The notes below the pieces were generated by a model. The model had not been told where the DNA came from. It was given only the letters and a program-made list of their open reading frames with translations, and made no database searches. A DNA stretch of 64,000 bases from Algoriphagus sp. TR-M9 (GTDB lineage: Bacteria; Bacteroidota; Bacteroidia; Cytophagales; Cyclobacteriaceae). How positions within the stretch are numbered: the stretch's first letter is position 1; each line of letters starts with the position of its first letter. A program made the position numbers and the translations under genes. The DNA is taken from NCBI RefSeq assembly GCF_027594545.1, contig NZ_CP115160.1, forward strand, positions 4,752,081-4,816,080, given 5' to 3'. Below are positions 44,192 through 52,312 of this stretch, piece by piece.

Positions 44192-46234
44192 ATGGATTTC
44201 AAACTTACCTCAGAATATCAACCCACCGGAGATCAGCCCAAAGCCATAGAACAACTGGCAGCAGGTGTGAATAACGGTGATGACGCGCAGGTTTTGCTAG
44301 GAGTGACCGGCTCTGGCAAAACTTTTACCGTAGCCAATCTGATCCAGCAGGTTCAAAAACCCACTTTGGTGCTCAGCCATAACAAAACCCTGGCAGCACA
44401 ACTTTACGGGGAATTCAAGCAGTTTTTTCCGGAAAATGCGGTCGAATATTTCATCTCATACTATGATTATTACCAACCCGAAGCCTTTATCCCGAGTTCG
44501 GGTACTTATATAGAAAAGGACCTTTCCATCAATGAGGAAATTGAGAAATTACGGCTAAGTGCCACCTCAGCCTTGCTGACCGGTCGCAGGGATGTGATTG
44601 TGGTGGCTTCGGTTTCCTGTATTTATGGTATTGGGAACCCCGAGGAATTCAGTAAAAATGTTATCCGACTGCAGGAAGGGGACAGAATTCCCAGAAATCA
44701 ACTCCTGTTCAAACTAGTCGATATACTTTATAGTCGAACCAATCAGGATTTGACGCATGGGACTTTTCGGGTGAAGGGGGATACGGTGGATATTTTTGTA
44801 GCCTACGCGGATTGGGGTTACAGAATCTTCTTTTGGGGAGACGAGATTGAGGCCATACAGCGGATAGATCCGCAAACGGGCAAAAAATTGAATGACGAAA
44901 AGATAATTTCCATTTTCCCGGCAAATTTGTTTGTGACGGGAAAGGATACTTTGCAAACAGCTATTCACGAGATCCAGCACGATATGGTGGATCAGGTTAA
45001 TTTCTTCGAAAAGGAAGGCAAATTCATGGAGGCAAAGCGCCTGCAGGAGCGAACCGAATTTGATTTGGAAATGATCCGGGAGTTGGGCTATTGCTCGGGT
45101 GTGGAGAATTATTCCCGGTATTTTGATAGAAGGGCCCCTGGAGCTAGACCTTTCTGCTTGTTGGATTATTTTCCTGAAGATTACCTACTGGTGATAGACG
45201 AGAGCCATGTGACCGTACCGCAAGTACGTGCCATGTGGGGTGGAGACCGCTCCAGAAAGGTGAACTTGGTGGATTTTGGGTTCCGGCTCCCATCTGCCTT
45301 GGACAACAGGCCTTTGAAATTCGAGGAGTTTCAGGAACTTACAAATCAGGTTATCTATGTTTCTGCCACGCCAGCGGACTATGAATTGTCTTTGACTGAA
45401 GGAGTAGTGGTGGAGCAGATCATTCGACCTACCGGCCTACTGGACCCTACTATAGAAGTGCGTCCTAGCCAAAACCAGATCGATGATCTGCTGGAGGAAA
45501 TCGACCAGACTGTCAAGTCGGGTGCCAGGGTCTTAGTGACAACGCTGACTAAGCGAATGGCGGAAGAGTTACAGAAGTTTTTGGAAAGGGCAGGTGTGAA
45601 ATCCAGGTACATTCACTCTGAGGTGAAGACTTTGGACCGAGTGGAGATTTTGCGTGAACTTCGTCTGGGGATCTTTGATGTGCTGGTCGGAGTGAACCTG
45701 CTGCGTGAAGGGCTTGATTTGCCGGAGGTGTCCTTAGTGGCAATATTGGATGCGGATAAGGAAGGCTTTTTGAGAAATGAGCGGAGTTTGGTACAGACCA
45801 TAGGGCGTGCAGCCCGTAATTCCGAGGGACGAGTGATCATGTATGCGGATAAAATCACCGAATCCATGCAGGCGGCCATAGATGAGACCAAACGTAGAAG
45901 AGCGCTTCAGCTTGCATATAACGAAGAGCATGGCATCACGCCGACTACTGTGGTAAAATCTCATGATAAGATCATGGGTCAAACAAAAGTGGCGGATTCT
46001 AAAAAGAATGCCAAAGTCTATGCTGAGCCTATGCCGGGCGAGGCAAGCATGGCGGCAGATCCTGTGGTGCAATATCTGAGCAAGGACAAACTGGAGAAGC
46101 TGATCCAGCAGACCCAAAAACAAATGGAGAAAGCTGCAAAGGAGCTTAATTTTATGGAAGCTGCCAGGCTGAGGGACGAATGGCAGAGTTTGAAATCAAG
46201 GCTGGAGCAACTGAACCAAGGAGTGGGGAAGTAA
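44192..46234 (+). CDS. uvrB: UvrB, excinuclease ABC subunit B
   Basis: 680 residues, normal length. Walker [10 protein letters not shown], the beta-hairpin region [25 protein letters not shown]-type motif [11 protein letters not shown], helicase motifs [11 protein letters not shown] and [19 protein letters not shown], and a C-terminal UVR domain ([20 protein letters not shown]) for contact with UvrC. Damage-recognition component of nucleotide excision repair in the cytoplasm. The start ATGGATTTCAAA matches the conserved N terminus ([17 protein letters not shown]). Monocistronic or cotranscribed with the AlbA_2 gene 25 bp downstream. Confidence 0.97.
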   Translation: MDFKLTSEYQPTGDQPKAIEQLAAGVNNGDDAQVLLGVTGSGKTFTVANLIQQVQKPTLVLSHNKTLAAQLYGEFKQFFPENAVEYFISYYDYYQPEAFIPSSGTYIEKDLSINEEIEKLRLSATSALLTGRRDVIVVASVSCIYGIGNPEEFSKNVIRLQEGDRIPRNQLLFKLVDILYSRTNQDLTHGTFRVKGDTVDIFVAYADWGYRIFFWGDEIEAIQRIDPQTGKKLNDEKIISIFPANLFVTGKDTLQTAIHEIQHDMVDQVNFFEKEGKFMEAKRLQERTEFDLEMIRELGYCSGVENYSRYFDRRAPGARPFCLLDYFPEDYLLVIDESHVTVPQVRAMWGGDRSRKVNLVDFGFRLPSALDNRPLKFEEFQELTNQVIYVSATPADYELSLTEGVVVEQIIRPTGLLDPTIEVRPSQNQIDDLLEEIDQTVKSGARVLVTTLTKRMAEELQKFLERAGVKSRYIHSEVKTLDRVEILRELRLGIFDVLVGVNLLREGLDLPEVSLVAILDADKEGFLRNERSLVQTIGRAARNSEGRVIMYADKITESMQAAIDETKRRRALQLAYNEEHGITPTTVVKSHDKIMGQTKVADSKKNAKVYAEPMPGEASMAADPVVQYLSKDKLEKLIQQTQKQMEKAAKELNFMEAARLRDEWQSLKSRLEQLNQGVGK

Positions 46235-46259
46235 GCTTTCACTCCAAAATACACTAAAT

Positions 46260-46898
46260 ATGACGCTGCAAGAGGTGAAGTTTCTCGCTTCTCAGGGCGA
46301 GGGGCTAAAGATAGAATTTAAGAAGAAGGTGGCATTTCCGGAAAAGATCGTCCGGGAAGTGATAGCCTTTGCCAATACTGCTGGCGGCACGCTACTGATA
46401 GGGGTAGATGATGATGGTACGGTGAGCGGACAGCGATACATAGAGGAGGAGATTTATGTGATGGAAAAAGCTATTCAGGAGTTGATATTTCCGGTTTTGG
46501 AATATGAAATGAGTTCGATCAAACTGAATGAGAAAAAAGGAGTAGCGGTTTTTAAAATCCCTTTCAGTGAAAACAGACCCCATTTTTTAAAGGAAAACAA
46601 TAAAAAGCAAAGCTATATCCGTGTGGCGGACCGCAGTGTGCAGGCGAGTAGGGAGATTTGGGAGATTCTGCGACGGGAGAAAAATCCAAAGGATATCATT
46701 TTTAAATATGGCAAAAAGGAAGAGATCTTGATGAAGTTGCTCGGTGAGCAGGGCAGAGTTACCATGAAGGAATATGCCAAAGCTGGTAAGTTGCCTTATT
46801 TTCTGGCCTCTAAAACCTTGGTAAGGCTGGTATTGGCAAATGTGCTGAAAATCCATCCTCAGGAATCAGAGGACTATTTTACATTGAAAGAAGACTGA
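46260..46898 (+). CDS. AlbA_2/Schlafen-type putative DNA-binding protein
   Basis: 212 residues. Residues about 5-125 form an AlbA_2 domain (GEGLKIEFKKKVAFPEKIVREVIAFANT, then GGTLLIGVDDDGTVSG and a YIRVADRSVQAS strand), as in Schlafen-AlbA regulators; the rest is a winged-helix-like segment. Probably a DNA- or RNA-binding regulator; target unknown. Its 3' end now overlaps a remnant of a PLP-enzyme gene on the other strand, so the original neighbours were convergent and overlapping. Confidence 0.78.
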   Translation: MTLQEVKFLASQGEGLKIEFKKKVAFPEKIVREVIAFANTAGGTLLIGVDDDGTVSGQRYIEEEIYVMEKAIQELIFPVLEYEMSSIKLNEKKGVAVFKIPFSENRPHFLKENNKKQSYIRVADRSVQASREIWEILRREKNPKDIIFKYGKKEEILMKLLGEQGRVTMKEYAKAGKLPYFLASKTLVRLVLANVLKIHPQESEDYFTLKED

Positions 46899-46928
46899 TG
46901 CCGGTCATTTCTTCGAAACCTATATTCC
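46879..46928 (-). pseudogene. C-terminal remnant of a PLP-dependent deaminase gene
   Basis: The reverse strand encodes RNIGFEEMTGISLLSM followed by TAA, clearly homologous to the end of the intact gene at 47640 (GNIGFEEMTGIGLPSV and stop). The DNA is a near repeat of 47638-47689 with a few substitutions. A REP element starts 2 bp after the homology ends. It probably belongs with the N-terminal remnant at 50646-50975 as the two ends of one disrupted gene. Confidence 0.75.
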
Positions 46929-46929
46929 G

Positions 46930-46982
46930 CGCTATTCGGGATTTGCAATCCCGAATCCCATTCGTAGGATTTTCAATCCGGC
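46930..46982 (+). repeat. REP element, copy 1 (forward orientation)
   Basis: CTATTCGGGATTTGCAATCC begins a hairpin CGGGATT/AATCCCG, followed by CATTCGTAGG and a second small dyad GGATT-TTC-AATCC. It is 66 bp upstream of the REP transposase gene and is in inverse orientation to the copy on the other side. Confidence 0.85.
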
Positions 46983-47047
46983 TTTGAAGAGGTATTTTTA
47001 TAGCTCACAGGCAATTTCTTTAAATTAAGATTAAAACTCTTTTTAGT

Positions 47048-47578
47048 ATGCCATCTGAATTCAGAATCAAAGATCAAGGAGCTGTACATTTTGTGACTTT
47101 CACCGTACACCATTGGGTTGATGTTTTTACCCGTAATGTATATCGTGAGGAATTGATCAGCAATCTTAAGTACTGTCAACAAAATAAAGGTTTGGAAATT
47201 TATTCATGGGTAATCATGTCGAACCATTTACACCTAATCCTTAGAGCAAAAAATGAAGATCTGAGTGATATTATCCGTGACTTCAAGAAATTCATTTCCA
47301 AAAGGATAATTAAGTTGATTGTTGACAACCCACAAGAAAGCAGGAAACACTGGTTGTTGAGTCTTTTGACAGTGGGAGATAGGATTTGGTTTTGGGAAGA
47401 GGGGTATCATGGGGAGGAGATATATTCCAAGGAATTCTTTGACACCAAGGTCAATTATATACATATGAACCCAGTTCGTGCAGGTTGGGTAGAAAGAGAA
47501 GAAGACTACCTTTGGAGTAGTGCTGCGGGATATTTTGGGGTTAAAAAAGGAATGCTTGAGTTGGCAGACTTTGGGTGA
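47048..47578 (+). CDS. REP-associated tyrosine transposase (RAYT, Y1_Tnp family)
   Basis: 176 residues, typical RAYT size. N-terminal HFVTFTVHHWVDVF, the HUH motif NHLHLI with His60 and His62, and the nucleophile Tyr137 in VNYIHMNPVRAGW. These proteins cut and rejoin single-stranded REP sequences and are domesticated relatives of the IS200/IS605 transposases; they normally sit between REP copies as here. The flanking REPs are inverted relative to each other. All catalytic residues are intact. Confidence 0.93.
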   Translation: MPSEFRIKDQGAVHFVTFTVHHWVDVFTRNVYREELISNLKYCQQNKGLEIYSWVIMSNHLHLILRAKNEDLSDIIRDFKKFISKRIIKLIVDNPQESRKHWLLSLLTVGDRIWFWEEGYHGEEIYSKEFFDTKVNYIHMNPVRAGWVEREEDYLWSSAAGYFGVKKGMLELADFG

Positions 47579-47584
47579 TTGGGT

Positions 47585-47635
47585 ATGGATTACAAATCCA
47601 ACGGCACAGCCTCGGGATTGCAAATCCCGAGGAGC
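47585..47635 (-). repeat. REP element, copy 2 (reverse orientation)
   Basis: GGATTACAAATCC, AACGG linker, then CTCGGGATTGCAAATCCCGA; the reverse complement matches copy 1. It ends 3 bp before the stop codon of the PLP gene, so it abuts that coding sequence. Confidence 0.85.
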
Positions 47636-47639
47636 AGGA

Positions 47640-48584
47640 TTACACTGAAGGAAGGCCGATGCCGGTCATTTCTTCGAAACCTATATTTCCCTGAAGTCCC
47701 CCGGAGTGAATAGCCAAAATTTTAGACCCTTTGGGGAAATGATTTTTATTGATCAGGTCAAATAGTCCAAACATCATCTTTCCGGTGTATACAGGGTCTA
47801 GAGGAATCTTAAAAACCTCCCAAAACCATCGGATTAACTCGACCAGTTCGGGTTTCCATTTCGCGTATCCCCCAAAATGGTATGGTGTAATGATCTCATA
47901 ACTGCCCTTACTTGTCAATTGATACTTTTCAATTAGCTCAGCGATTTCCCTATGGATAAATTCCCCTTTCAGTGCGGAAAACCCCAGTAGTTTTTGATGG
48001 TTATCTAGAGTAGAAAATAAGCCGGAAAAGGTTCCTCCCGTGCCGATCGAGGTCGTGATATGCGTAAAATCCGAGTCTTTATGTCTTAGTATTTCTTGGG
48101 TTCCTTTGATCGCCTGTTCGTTTGTTCCGCCTTCGGGGATCAGGAAGAAATCACCGAATTTTTCGGATAATCCCGCTAGAAATCCAAGTTCTGTTTTATT
48201 TCTATAGGAGCTTCGGTCTATAAACTCCAACTGCATGCCGGCTTCCTCAGCACTGCGTAGGGTGTAATTTAATGGCTCCGTTCTTTCTCCGCGTATGATT
48301 CCGATCGCTTCCAGATTTTCTGCTTGGGCGGCTTTCGCAGTGGCATAGATGTGATTTGAAAAAGCCCCTCCAAAGGTCATAATCTTAGTTTTTCCTGCTG
48401 TTTTGGCTTTTTCCAGATTGTGTTTGAGTTTGAAAAACTTGTTTCCGGAAACCTCCGGATGGACTAAATCCAAGCGTTTAATTGCCAATTCTATTCCCTT
48501 TTCTTCCAAAATAGGGTGAGTCAGAAATTGGTTTTCAGTCTGGGAATAGGTAAGCATGGACTGGCTTTGTTGGGAAAGTGACAA
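47640..48584 (-). CDS. PLP-dependent enzyme, D-cysteine desulfhydrase / ACC deaminase family (intact copy)
   Basis: 314 residues. PLP-binding motif VSGNKFFKLKHNL with the Schiff-base lysine in GNK (about residue 49), GGAFSNHIYATA, and the glycine-rich phosphate loop SIGTGGTFSG. Full length for the family, which breaks the C-S or C-N bond of D-cysteine or 1-aminocyclopropane-1-carboxylate; the bacteroidete members are annotated either way and the sequence does not decide. Soluble. It sits within an island that appears to have split an older paralogue, and could be its replacement. Confidence 0.88.
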   Translation of the reverse strand: MSLSQQSQSMLTYSQTENQFLTHPILEEKGIELAIKRLDLVHPEVSGNKFFKLKHNLEKAKTAGKTKIMTFGGAFSNHIYATAKAAQAENLEAIGIIRGERTEPLNYTLRSAEEAGMQLEFIDRSSYRNKTELGFLAGLSEKFGDFFLIPEGGTNEQAIKGTQEILRHKDSDFTHITTSIGTGGTFSGLFSTLDNHQKLLGFSALKGEFIHREIAELIEKYQLTSKGSYEIITPYHFGGYAKWKPELVELIRWFWEVFKIPLDPVYTGKMMFGLFDLINKNHFPKGSKILAIHSGGLQGNIGFEEMTGIGLPSV

Positions 48585-48655
48585 AGTTAAAGGTGGTGAA
48601 ATTATTTTATTGCTAGAATATGAAAACTGATATTTATAGAATAAGAGCCAATAGC

Positions 48656-49054
48656 ATGTATTATATAAAAGTTTTTTTAATCACATTGATATCGACGGGA
48701 TGGCTTACTGATCCTGTCTGTACTGAATGCCCGCAGGAACTTGGTAAAATGATCCAGCAAATGCTTGATCACAAGCAGTATGACAATCACAAGGCCAGTG
48801 GTAGGGACTATTATATTCTTCAAAATAAATTTGTGAAGGAGGATCCTTGTATCAAGTTTGGGGATAAAATGCTACAGTTGACTGAAGTAGACACAGGCGC
48901 TGTTTTTGAAGTCACCTTAGCTAGCTTTGATACGCTGAAAAAAGAGTCTGTAATAGAAATATTTCTGGAAAATGACAATTTAGGAGCCACGGGAGAGTTT
49001 AAATGTCAGAATGGAGAATATAGGCTTGTGAAGATTAGCTACGTAATGATTTGA
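48656..49054 (+). CDS. Small exported protein, paralogue 1 (putative immunity protein)
   Basis: 132 residues from ATG 48656; an ATG 12 codons upstream is possible but would precede the signal peptide with polar residues. Signal peptide MYYIKVFLITLISTGWLTDP, then a Cys-containing mature start. Shared pattern with the two genes at 49769 and 50256: Y-x-L-x-N-x-(Y/F), C-x-x-(V/I)-x-F-G-x-K, (G)-x-V-F, and N-(G)-x-(W/Y)-x-L near the end. No known domain recognised. Lies upstream of the metallopeptidase-like gene, from which a REP separates it. Confidence 0.65.
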   Translation: MYYIKVFLITLISTGWLTDPVCTECPQELGKMIQQMLDHKQYDNHKASGRDYYILQNKFVKEDPCIKFGDKMLQLTEVDTGAVFEVTLASFDTLKKESVIEIFLENDNLGATGEFKCQNGEYRLVKISYVMI

Positions 49055-49055
49055 T

Positions 49056-49112
49056 CCGCTATTCGTGATTTTCAATCCCGAATTCTTTTCGTAGGATTTC
49101 CAATCAGTATTC
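49056..49112 (+). repeat. REP element, copy 3 (forward, diverged)
   Basis: CTATTCGTGATTTTCAATCC then CGAATTCTTTTCGTAGGATT; same layout as copy 1 with several substitutions. It starts one base after the stop codon of the preceding small gene. Confidence 0.75.
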
Positions 49113-49204
49113 AACACTTTAGCACGTTTCTATATGAGAGCACTGCTATTTACTGCAAAGCAAGGGAGTATTTTAATTGCACTCCTTAGTCATGCACTAC
49201 TACG

Positions 49205-49762
49205 GTGATTGATCCTTGTACTGGAGGTGGAGGACCTTCCAGCTATAGTTATACTACATCTGACAAGAACGGCTTTAAATACCCGCCAAATTCAGGCTAC
49301 GAAGATCTGTATCCTAAACTGACCGAATACCTGAAAAATAAAATGCCTCTCTTAAAAACCAATTATGCGATAACTGCTGCGATCATGAATATTACTGGTC
49401 TCACTTTAACTGAAATTCAAGAGGATCTAGAATGGGGAGATGGGCCTACAATTATTGTTCATCAGTTAGGAACAGATCAAAATGGATACGAAATACTTGG
49501 ACAATTTGATGCTTCTCACCCAAATAATTTGTTCATCGATATTGATCTAGTCAACGATATGGAGAATTCGGTTCCTGGGACAATGGATGCAAATGGGCTG
49601 GCATTTCTGATGGGAGTTTCTATTCTTCATGAATATGTGCATTTTGGGGATTATGTGGATGGGAATACCTATCCTGGTGAAGAAGGCGTTATTTTCGAGC
49701 AGACAGTTTATGGTCAGACTGTATGGAGACATAACGCAAAAACAATTTTAACCGGAAATTAA
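49205..49762 (+). CDS. Orphan HExxH metallopeptidase domain, polymorphic-toxin-like
   Basis: 185 residues from GTG 49205; no ATG is available in this frame, and an in-frame TAG at 49187-49189 blocks any longer form. It begins with a Gly/Ser linker (DPCTGGGGPSSYSY) as seen at the junction of a larger carrier and a C-terminal toxin. The core has FIDIDLVND, then LMGVSILHEYVHFGDY with His142-Glu143 and His146 as zinc ligands and catalytic Glu, and GEEGVIFEQTVYG, where a Glu could be the third ligand. The carrier, secretion signal or RHS part is missing. Two paralogous small exported genes follow, the first after 6 bp, and one precedes. Toxin role is inferred. Confidence 0.6.
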   Translation: MIDPCTGGGGPSSYSYTTSDKNGFKYPPNSGYEDLYPKLTEYLKNKMPLLKTNYAITAAIMNITGLTLTEIQEDLEWGDGPTIIVHQLGTDQNGYEILGQFDASHPNNLFIDIDLVNDMENSVPGTMDANGLAFLMGVSILHEYVHFGDYVDGNTYPGEEGVIFEQTVYGQTVWRHNAKTILTGN

Positions 49763-49768
49763 TACGCC

Positions 49769-50140
49769 ATGAAATCGATTTTAATAACAGCTATTCTACT
49801 GACACAGTTAAACTTAAAACCAAACTGTGTTGTGGAGGATATGATGGAACAATTGCTTATGATGAAATACATAAGGCCTCATAGAGAATCTGACACAGAA
49901 TATTACCTTTTTAAAAATGAGTATTCGGAGAATTGTAGCCATGTGAAATTTGGTAAGAAGACACTTGTGTTAAGCTCGAAGGAAGAGGGAAATGTCTTCA
50001 AAATTTTGAAACTGGATTCTCTTGGAACTAGAGCGCACATAGAGGTTTTACTTGAAAATGAAAATATGGTTCTGAAAGGAAAATATGATAAAATTAAAGG
50101 AAAATGGAAACTGGAAAATTCCACGTTCATCGTTTATTGA
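49769..50140 (+). CDS. Small exported protein, paralogue 2 (putative immunity protein)
   Basis: 123 residues. Signal peptide about 1-20 (ILITAILLTQLNLKPN before Cys). The mature part shares with its paralogues YYLFKNEYSENCSHVKFGKK, GNVFKILKLDSLG and GKWKLENSTFIVY; it is closest to paralogue 3. It starts 6 bp after the stop of the metallopeptidase-like gene, the arrangement expected of a cognate immunity gene. Periplasmic location would protect against an envelope-acting peptidase. No family recognised. Confidence 0.68.
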   Translation: MKSILITAILLTQLNLKPNCVVEDMMEQLLMMKYIRPHRESDTEYYLFKNEYSENCSHVKFGKKTLVLSSKEEGNVFKILKLDSLGTRAHIEVLLENENMVLKGKYDKIKGKWKLENSTFIVY

Positions 50141-50255
50141 TAATACTTAAGTAGTTAAAATTTCCCATGTAATCTTCGTAGCAAAAGAATAACCAAAACT
50201 TAATTCATTACTGTATGAAGGTAAAACACAGTACATATTCTAACTAAGAAGCAAT

Positions 50256-50639
50256 ATGGGCTTGAAAGTACTCGCTATCGTTGTTCTAGTTTTGATAAAT
50301 CTAAATTTTGGAGAAAAATGCCAAGTTAAAAATATGATGGATCAAATCTTGGCGGAGGAATTATTTGACCTTCATAGAGATTCAGTTGACAAGTATTTTC
50401 TTTATCAAAACGAATATTCTCGAGGTTGTGATAGCATTACATTTGGAAATAAAATTCTGAAGCTTACATATGACACAACGGGTAGAGTTTTTATAATCAG
50501 GGATATTCAATATGATTCATTGAAATACAAAGCTGAAATGAAAATATTTTTGCCAAGTGATAATATGCTTATAACCGGGGACTTTACCTCTGTAGAGAAC
50601 AAATGGAAACTTGAAAATTTAACCTATATCGAAAATTGA
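50256..50639 (+). CDS. Small exported protein, paralogue 3 (putative immunity protein)
   Basis: 127 residues. Signal peptide about 1-20 (LAIVVLVLINLNFGEK before Cys). Conserved with paralogue 2: MMDQIL, KYFLYQNEYSRGCDSITFGNK, GRVFIIRDIQYDSL, KWKLENLTYI. Separated from paralogue 2 by 115 bp of AT-rich sequence without a gene. It ends 10-20 bp before the truncated PLP gene, which marks the island edge. A row of immunity paralogues next to one toxin domain is a common arrangement for defence against variants of the same toxin. Confidence 0.65.
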   Translation: MGLKVLAIVVLVLINLNFGEKCQVKNMMDQILAEELFDLHRDSVDKYFLYQNEYSRGCDSITFGNKILKLTYDTTGRVFIIRDIQYDSLKYKAEMKIFLPSDNMLITGDFTSVENKWKLENLTYIEN

Positions 50640-50645
50640 ATTGAG

Positions 50646-50975
50646 TCATATCCTGCGGTGGCTTTTTCTATCTATAAAATGAAGGTGCATGCCGAGTCTT
50701 TCGGCATGTGAAAGGGTGGCATTGAGAGGTGATGTTCTTTCTCCCCGGATGATCCCAATTGATTCTAGGTTATCAGCTTTCGCTGCCTCAGCCGTAGCAT
50801 AAATATGATTTGAAAAGGCCCCTCCAAAGGTCAGGATCTTATTTTTTCCTTCGATTTTCGCTTTTTCCAGATTGTATTTGAGTTTGAAAAACTTATTTCC
50901 TGAAACGCCGGCATGGACTAAATCCAAGCGTTTAATTGCCAATTCTATTCCCTTTTCTTCCAAAATAGGGTGAGT
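50646..50975 (-). pseudogene. N-terminal remnant of a PLP-dependent deaminase gene
   Basis: The reverse strand encodes about 105 residues homologous to the N-terminal third of the intact gene at 47640: EEKGIELAIKRLDLVHAGVS, GNKFFKLKYNL and GGAFSNHIYATA are kept. Homology ends abruptly after FIDRKSHR and a stop follows, so the phosphate loop and C-terminal domain are absent. The 5' end is cut by a REP copy after the shared CCAAAATAGGGTGAGTC. Clearly non-functional as an enzyme. Confidence 0.85.
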
Positions 50976-51029
50976 CTGCTATTCGGGATTTGTAATCCCG
51001 AATCCCTTTCGTAGGATTTTTAATCCGGC
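50976..51029 (+). repeat. REP element, copy 4 (forward)
   Basis: CTATTCGGGATTTGTAATCC, CGAATCCCTTTCGTAGGATT, then AATCCGG; nearly identical in layout to copy 1. It truncates the N-terminal PLP remnant. Confidence 0.85.
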
Positions 51030-51115
51030 ACAGAAGAATATTTTCAAAACTGTCTTGGGGAAGGAGACGGGATTCTTTGTTTGAGAAATTACTTAAACAG
51101 CTGAGTTTTGTTAAC

Positions 51116-51166
51116 CTGGATTACAAATCCATCGGTTTATCCTCGGGATTGCAAATCCCGAGGAGC
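51116..51166 (-). repeat. REP element, copy 5 (reverse)
   Basis: GGATTACAAATCCATCGG followed by CTCGGGATTGCAAATCCCGA; same orientation as copy 2. With copy 4 it forms an inverted pair separated by 86 bp, without a transposase between them. Confidence 0.85.
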
Positions 51167-51182
51167 TTTTGGAGCTTTCATC

Positions 51183-51228
51183 ACTATTCGGGATTTGTAA
51201 TTTCGAATTCATTTCATCGGATTGTCGA
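51183..51228 (+). repeat. REP element, copy 6 (forward, degenerate)
   Basis: CTATTCGGGATTTGTAATTT then CGAATTCATTTCATCGGATT; second half decayed. It ends 50 bp before the rluD start. Confidence 0.65.
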
Positions 51229-51277
51229 GTTTGGCAGGTTTGCAGCGGTTTACCGAAATCTCTGCTATTTTTACGGG

Positions 51278-52312
51278 ATGAACACCCAGCCTGAAGAAGA
51301 ATTTGAAGAAGAGGAAGTTGAGCTCTATGAGCACTATAAGCTTACCGTAGATAAGGGCCAGACACTGGTCAGAATAGACCGGTTCCTGACGGAGAAGATT
51401 GCAAATGCTACCCGAAGCAAAATCCAATATGCCATAGAAAGCGGTTATGTACAGGTAAATGGTCAGACTGTCAAGGTAAGTTATAAAATCAAGCCTGGGG
51501 ACGAGCTTAAGATAATGCTGGAAAAACCCCCAAGGGATACCGAAGTGTATCCTGAGGATATCCCGCTGGACTTTGTGTATGAAGATCAGTACTTGCTGGT
51601 GGTCAATAAACCTGCAGGAATGGTGGTTCATCCAGCCCACGGGAATTGGTCAGGCACTTTGGTCAATGGGTTGGTGCACCATTTCCAGAATTTGCCTGAA
51701 ATGAAGGGGAATGAAGGCCGTCCGGGATTGGTTCACCGCATAGACAAGGATACTTCCGGCTTGCTGGTCATCGCCAAGGCTGAGGAAGTGATGACGCATC
51801 TGGCCAAGCAGTTTTTTCACCATACTATCGAGCGAACATATCTGGCTCTGGTTTGGGGCGAGCTGGAGGAGGAATCTGGAACCATAACCGGTCATGTGGG
51901 GCGCAGTGCCAAAAACCGCAAAGTCATGGATGTATATCCGGATGGTAGTCAAGGAAAACATGCCGTGACCCATTGGAAAGTGCTCAAGCGGCTACGTTAT
52001 GTCACGCTGGTACAGTGCAATCTGGAGACTGGGCGCACCCATCAGATCCGCGCACATATGAAGTACCTGGGCCATCCGCTATTTAATGATGCGATGTACG
52101 GTGGTGATAAAATCAGAAAGGGCACCCAATTTTCTAAATACAAAAGCTTTGTTCAGAATTGTTTTGAGTTAATGCCCCGGCAGGCACTTCATGCCAAATC
52201 CCTGGGGTTTATTCATCCCATAAGTGGAGAAAAGCTGTTTTTCGAATGTGATTTGCCGGAAGACTTCCGTACAGTCTTGGAAAGGTGGGAAAACTACGTC
52301 AACTTCGAATAG
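51278..52312 (+). CDS. rluD: RluD-type 23S rRNA pseudouridine synthase
   Basis: 344 residues from ATG 51278. The open frame runs 67 codons further upstream but through REP elements, so the later ATG is used. An N-terminal S4 RNA-binding domain (VRIDRFLTEKIANATRSKIQ, YVQVNGQTVKVSYKIKPGDEL) is followed by the synthase domain with the catalytic Asp in GLVHRIDKDTSGLLVIAKA and GRTHQIRAHMKYLGHPLFND. RluD makes pseudouridines in helix 69 of 23S rRNA. Last host gene before the integrated element. Confidence 0.92.
   Translation: MNTQPEEEFEEEEVELYEHYKLTVDKGQTLVRIDRFLTEKIANATRSKIQYAIESGYVQVNGQTVKVSYKIKPGDELKIMLEKPPRDTEVYPEDIPLDFVYEDQYLLVVNKPAGMVVHPAHGNWSGTLVNGLVHHFQNLPEMKGNEGRPGLVHRIDKDTSGLLVIAKAEEVMTHLAKQFFHHTIERTYLALVWGELEEESGTITGHVGRSAKNRKVMDVYPDGSQGKHAVTHWKVLKRLRYVTLVQCNLETGRTHQIRAHMKYLGHPLFNDAMYGGDKIRKGTQFSKYKSFVQNCFELMPRQALHAKSLGFIHPISGEKLFFECDLPEDFRTVLERWENYVNFE

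Noticed and set aside
47640..48584. Calling the PLP gene specifically ACC deaminase
   Set aside because: The family splits into ACC deaminases and D-cysteine desulfhydrases by a few residues I cannot assign safely; the general call is kept.
46930..51228. CRISPR array
   Set aside because: The repeated units vary in orientation and spacing, have internal hairpins and surround a RAYT gene; no cas genes are present.
51077..51277. N-terminal extension of the rluD frame
   Set aside because: The extra codons run through two REP elements and are not part of the conserved RluD N terminus; the ATG at 51278 fits the family.
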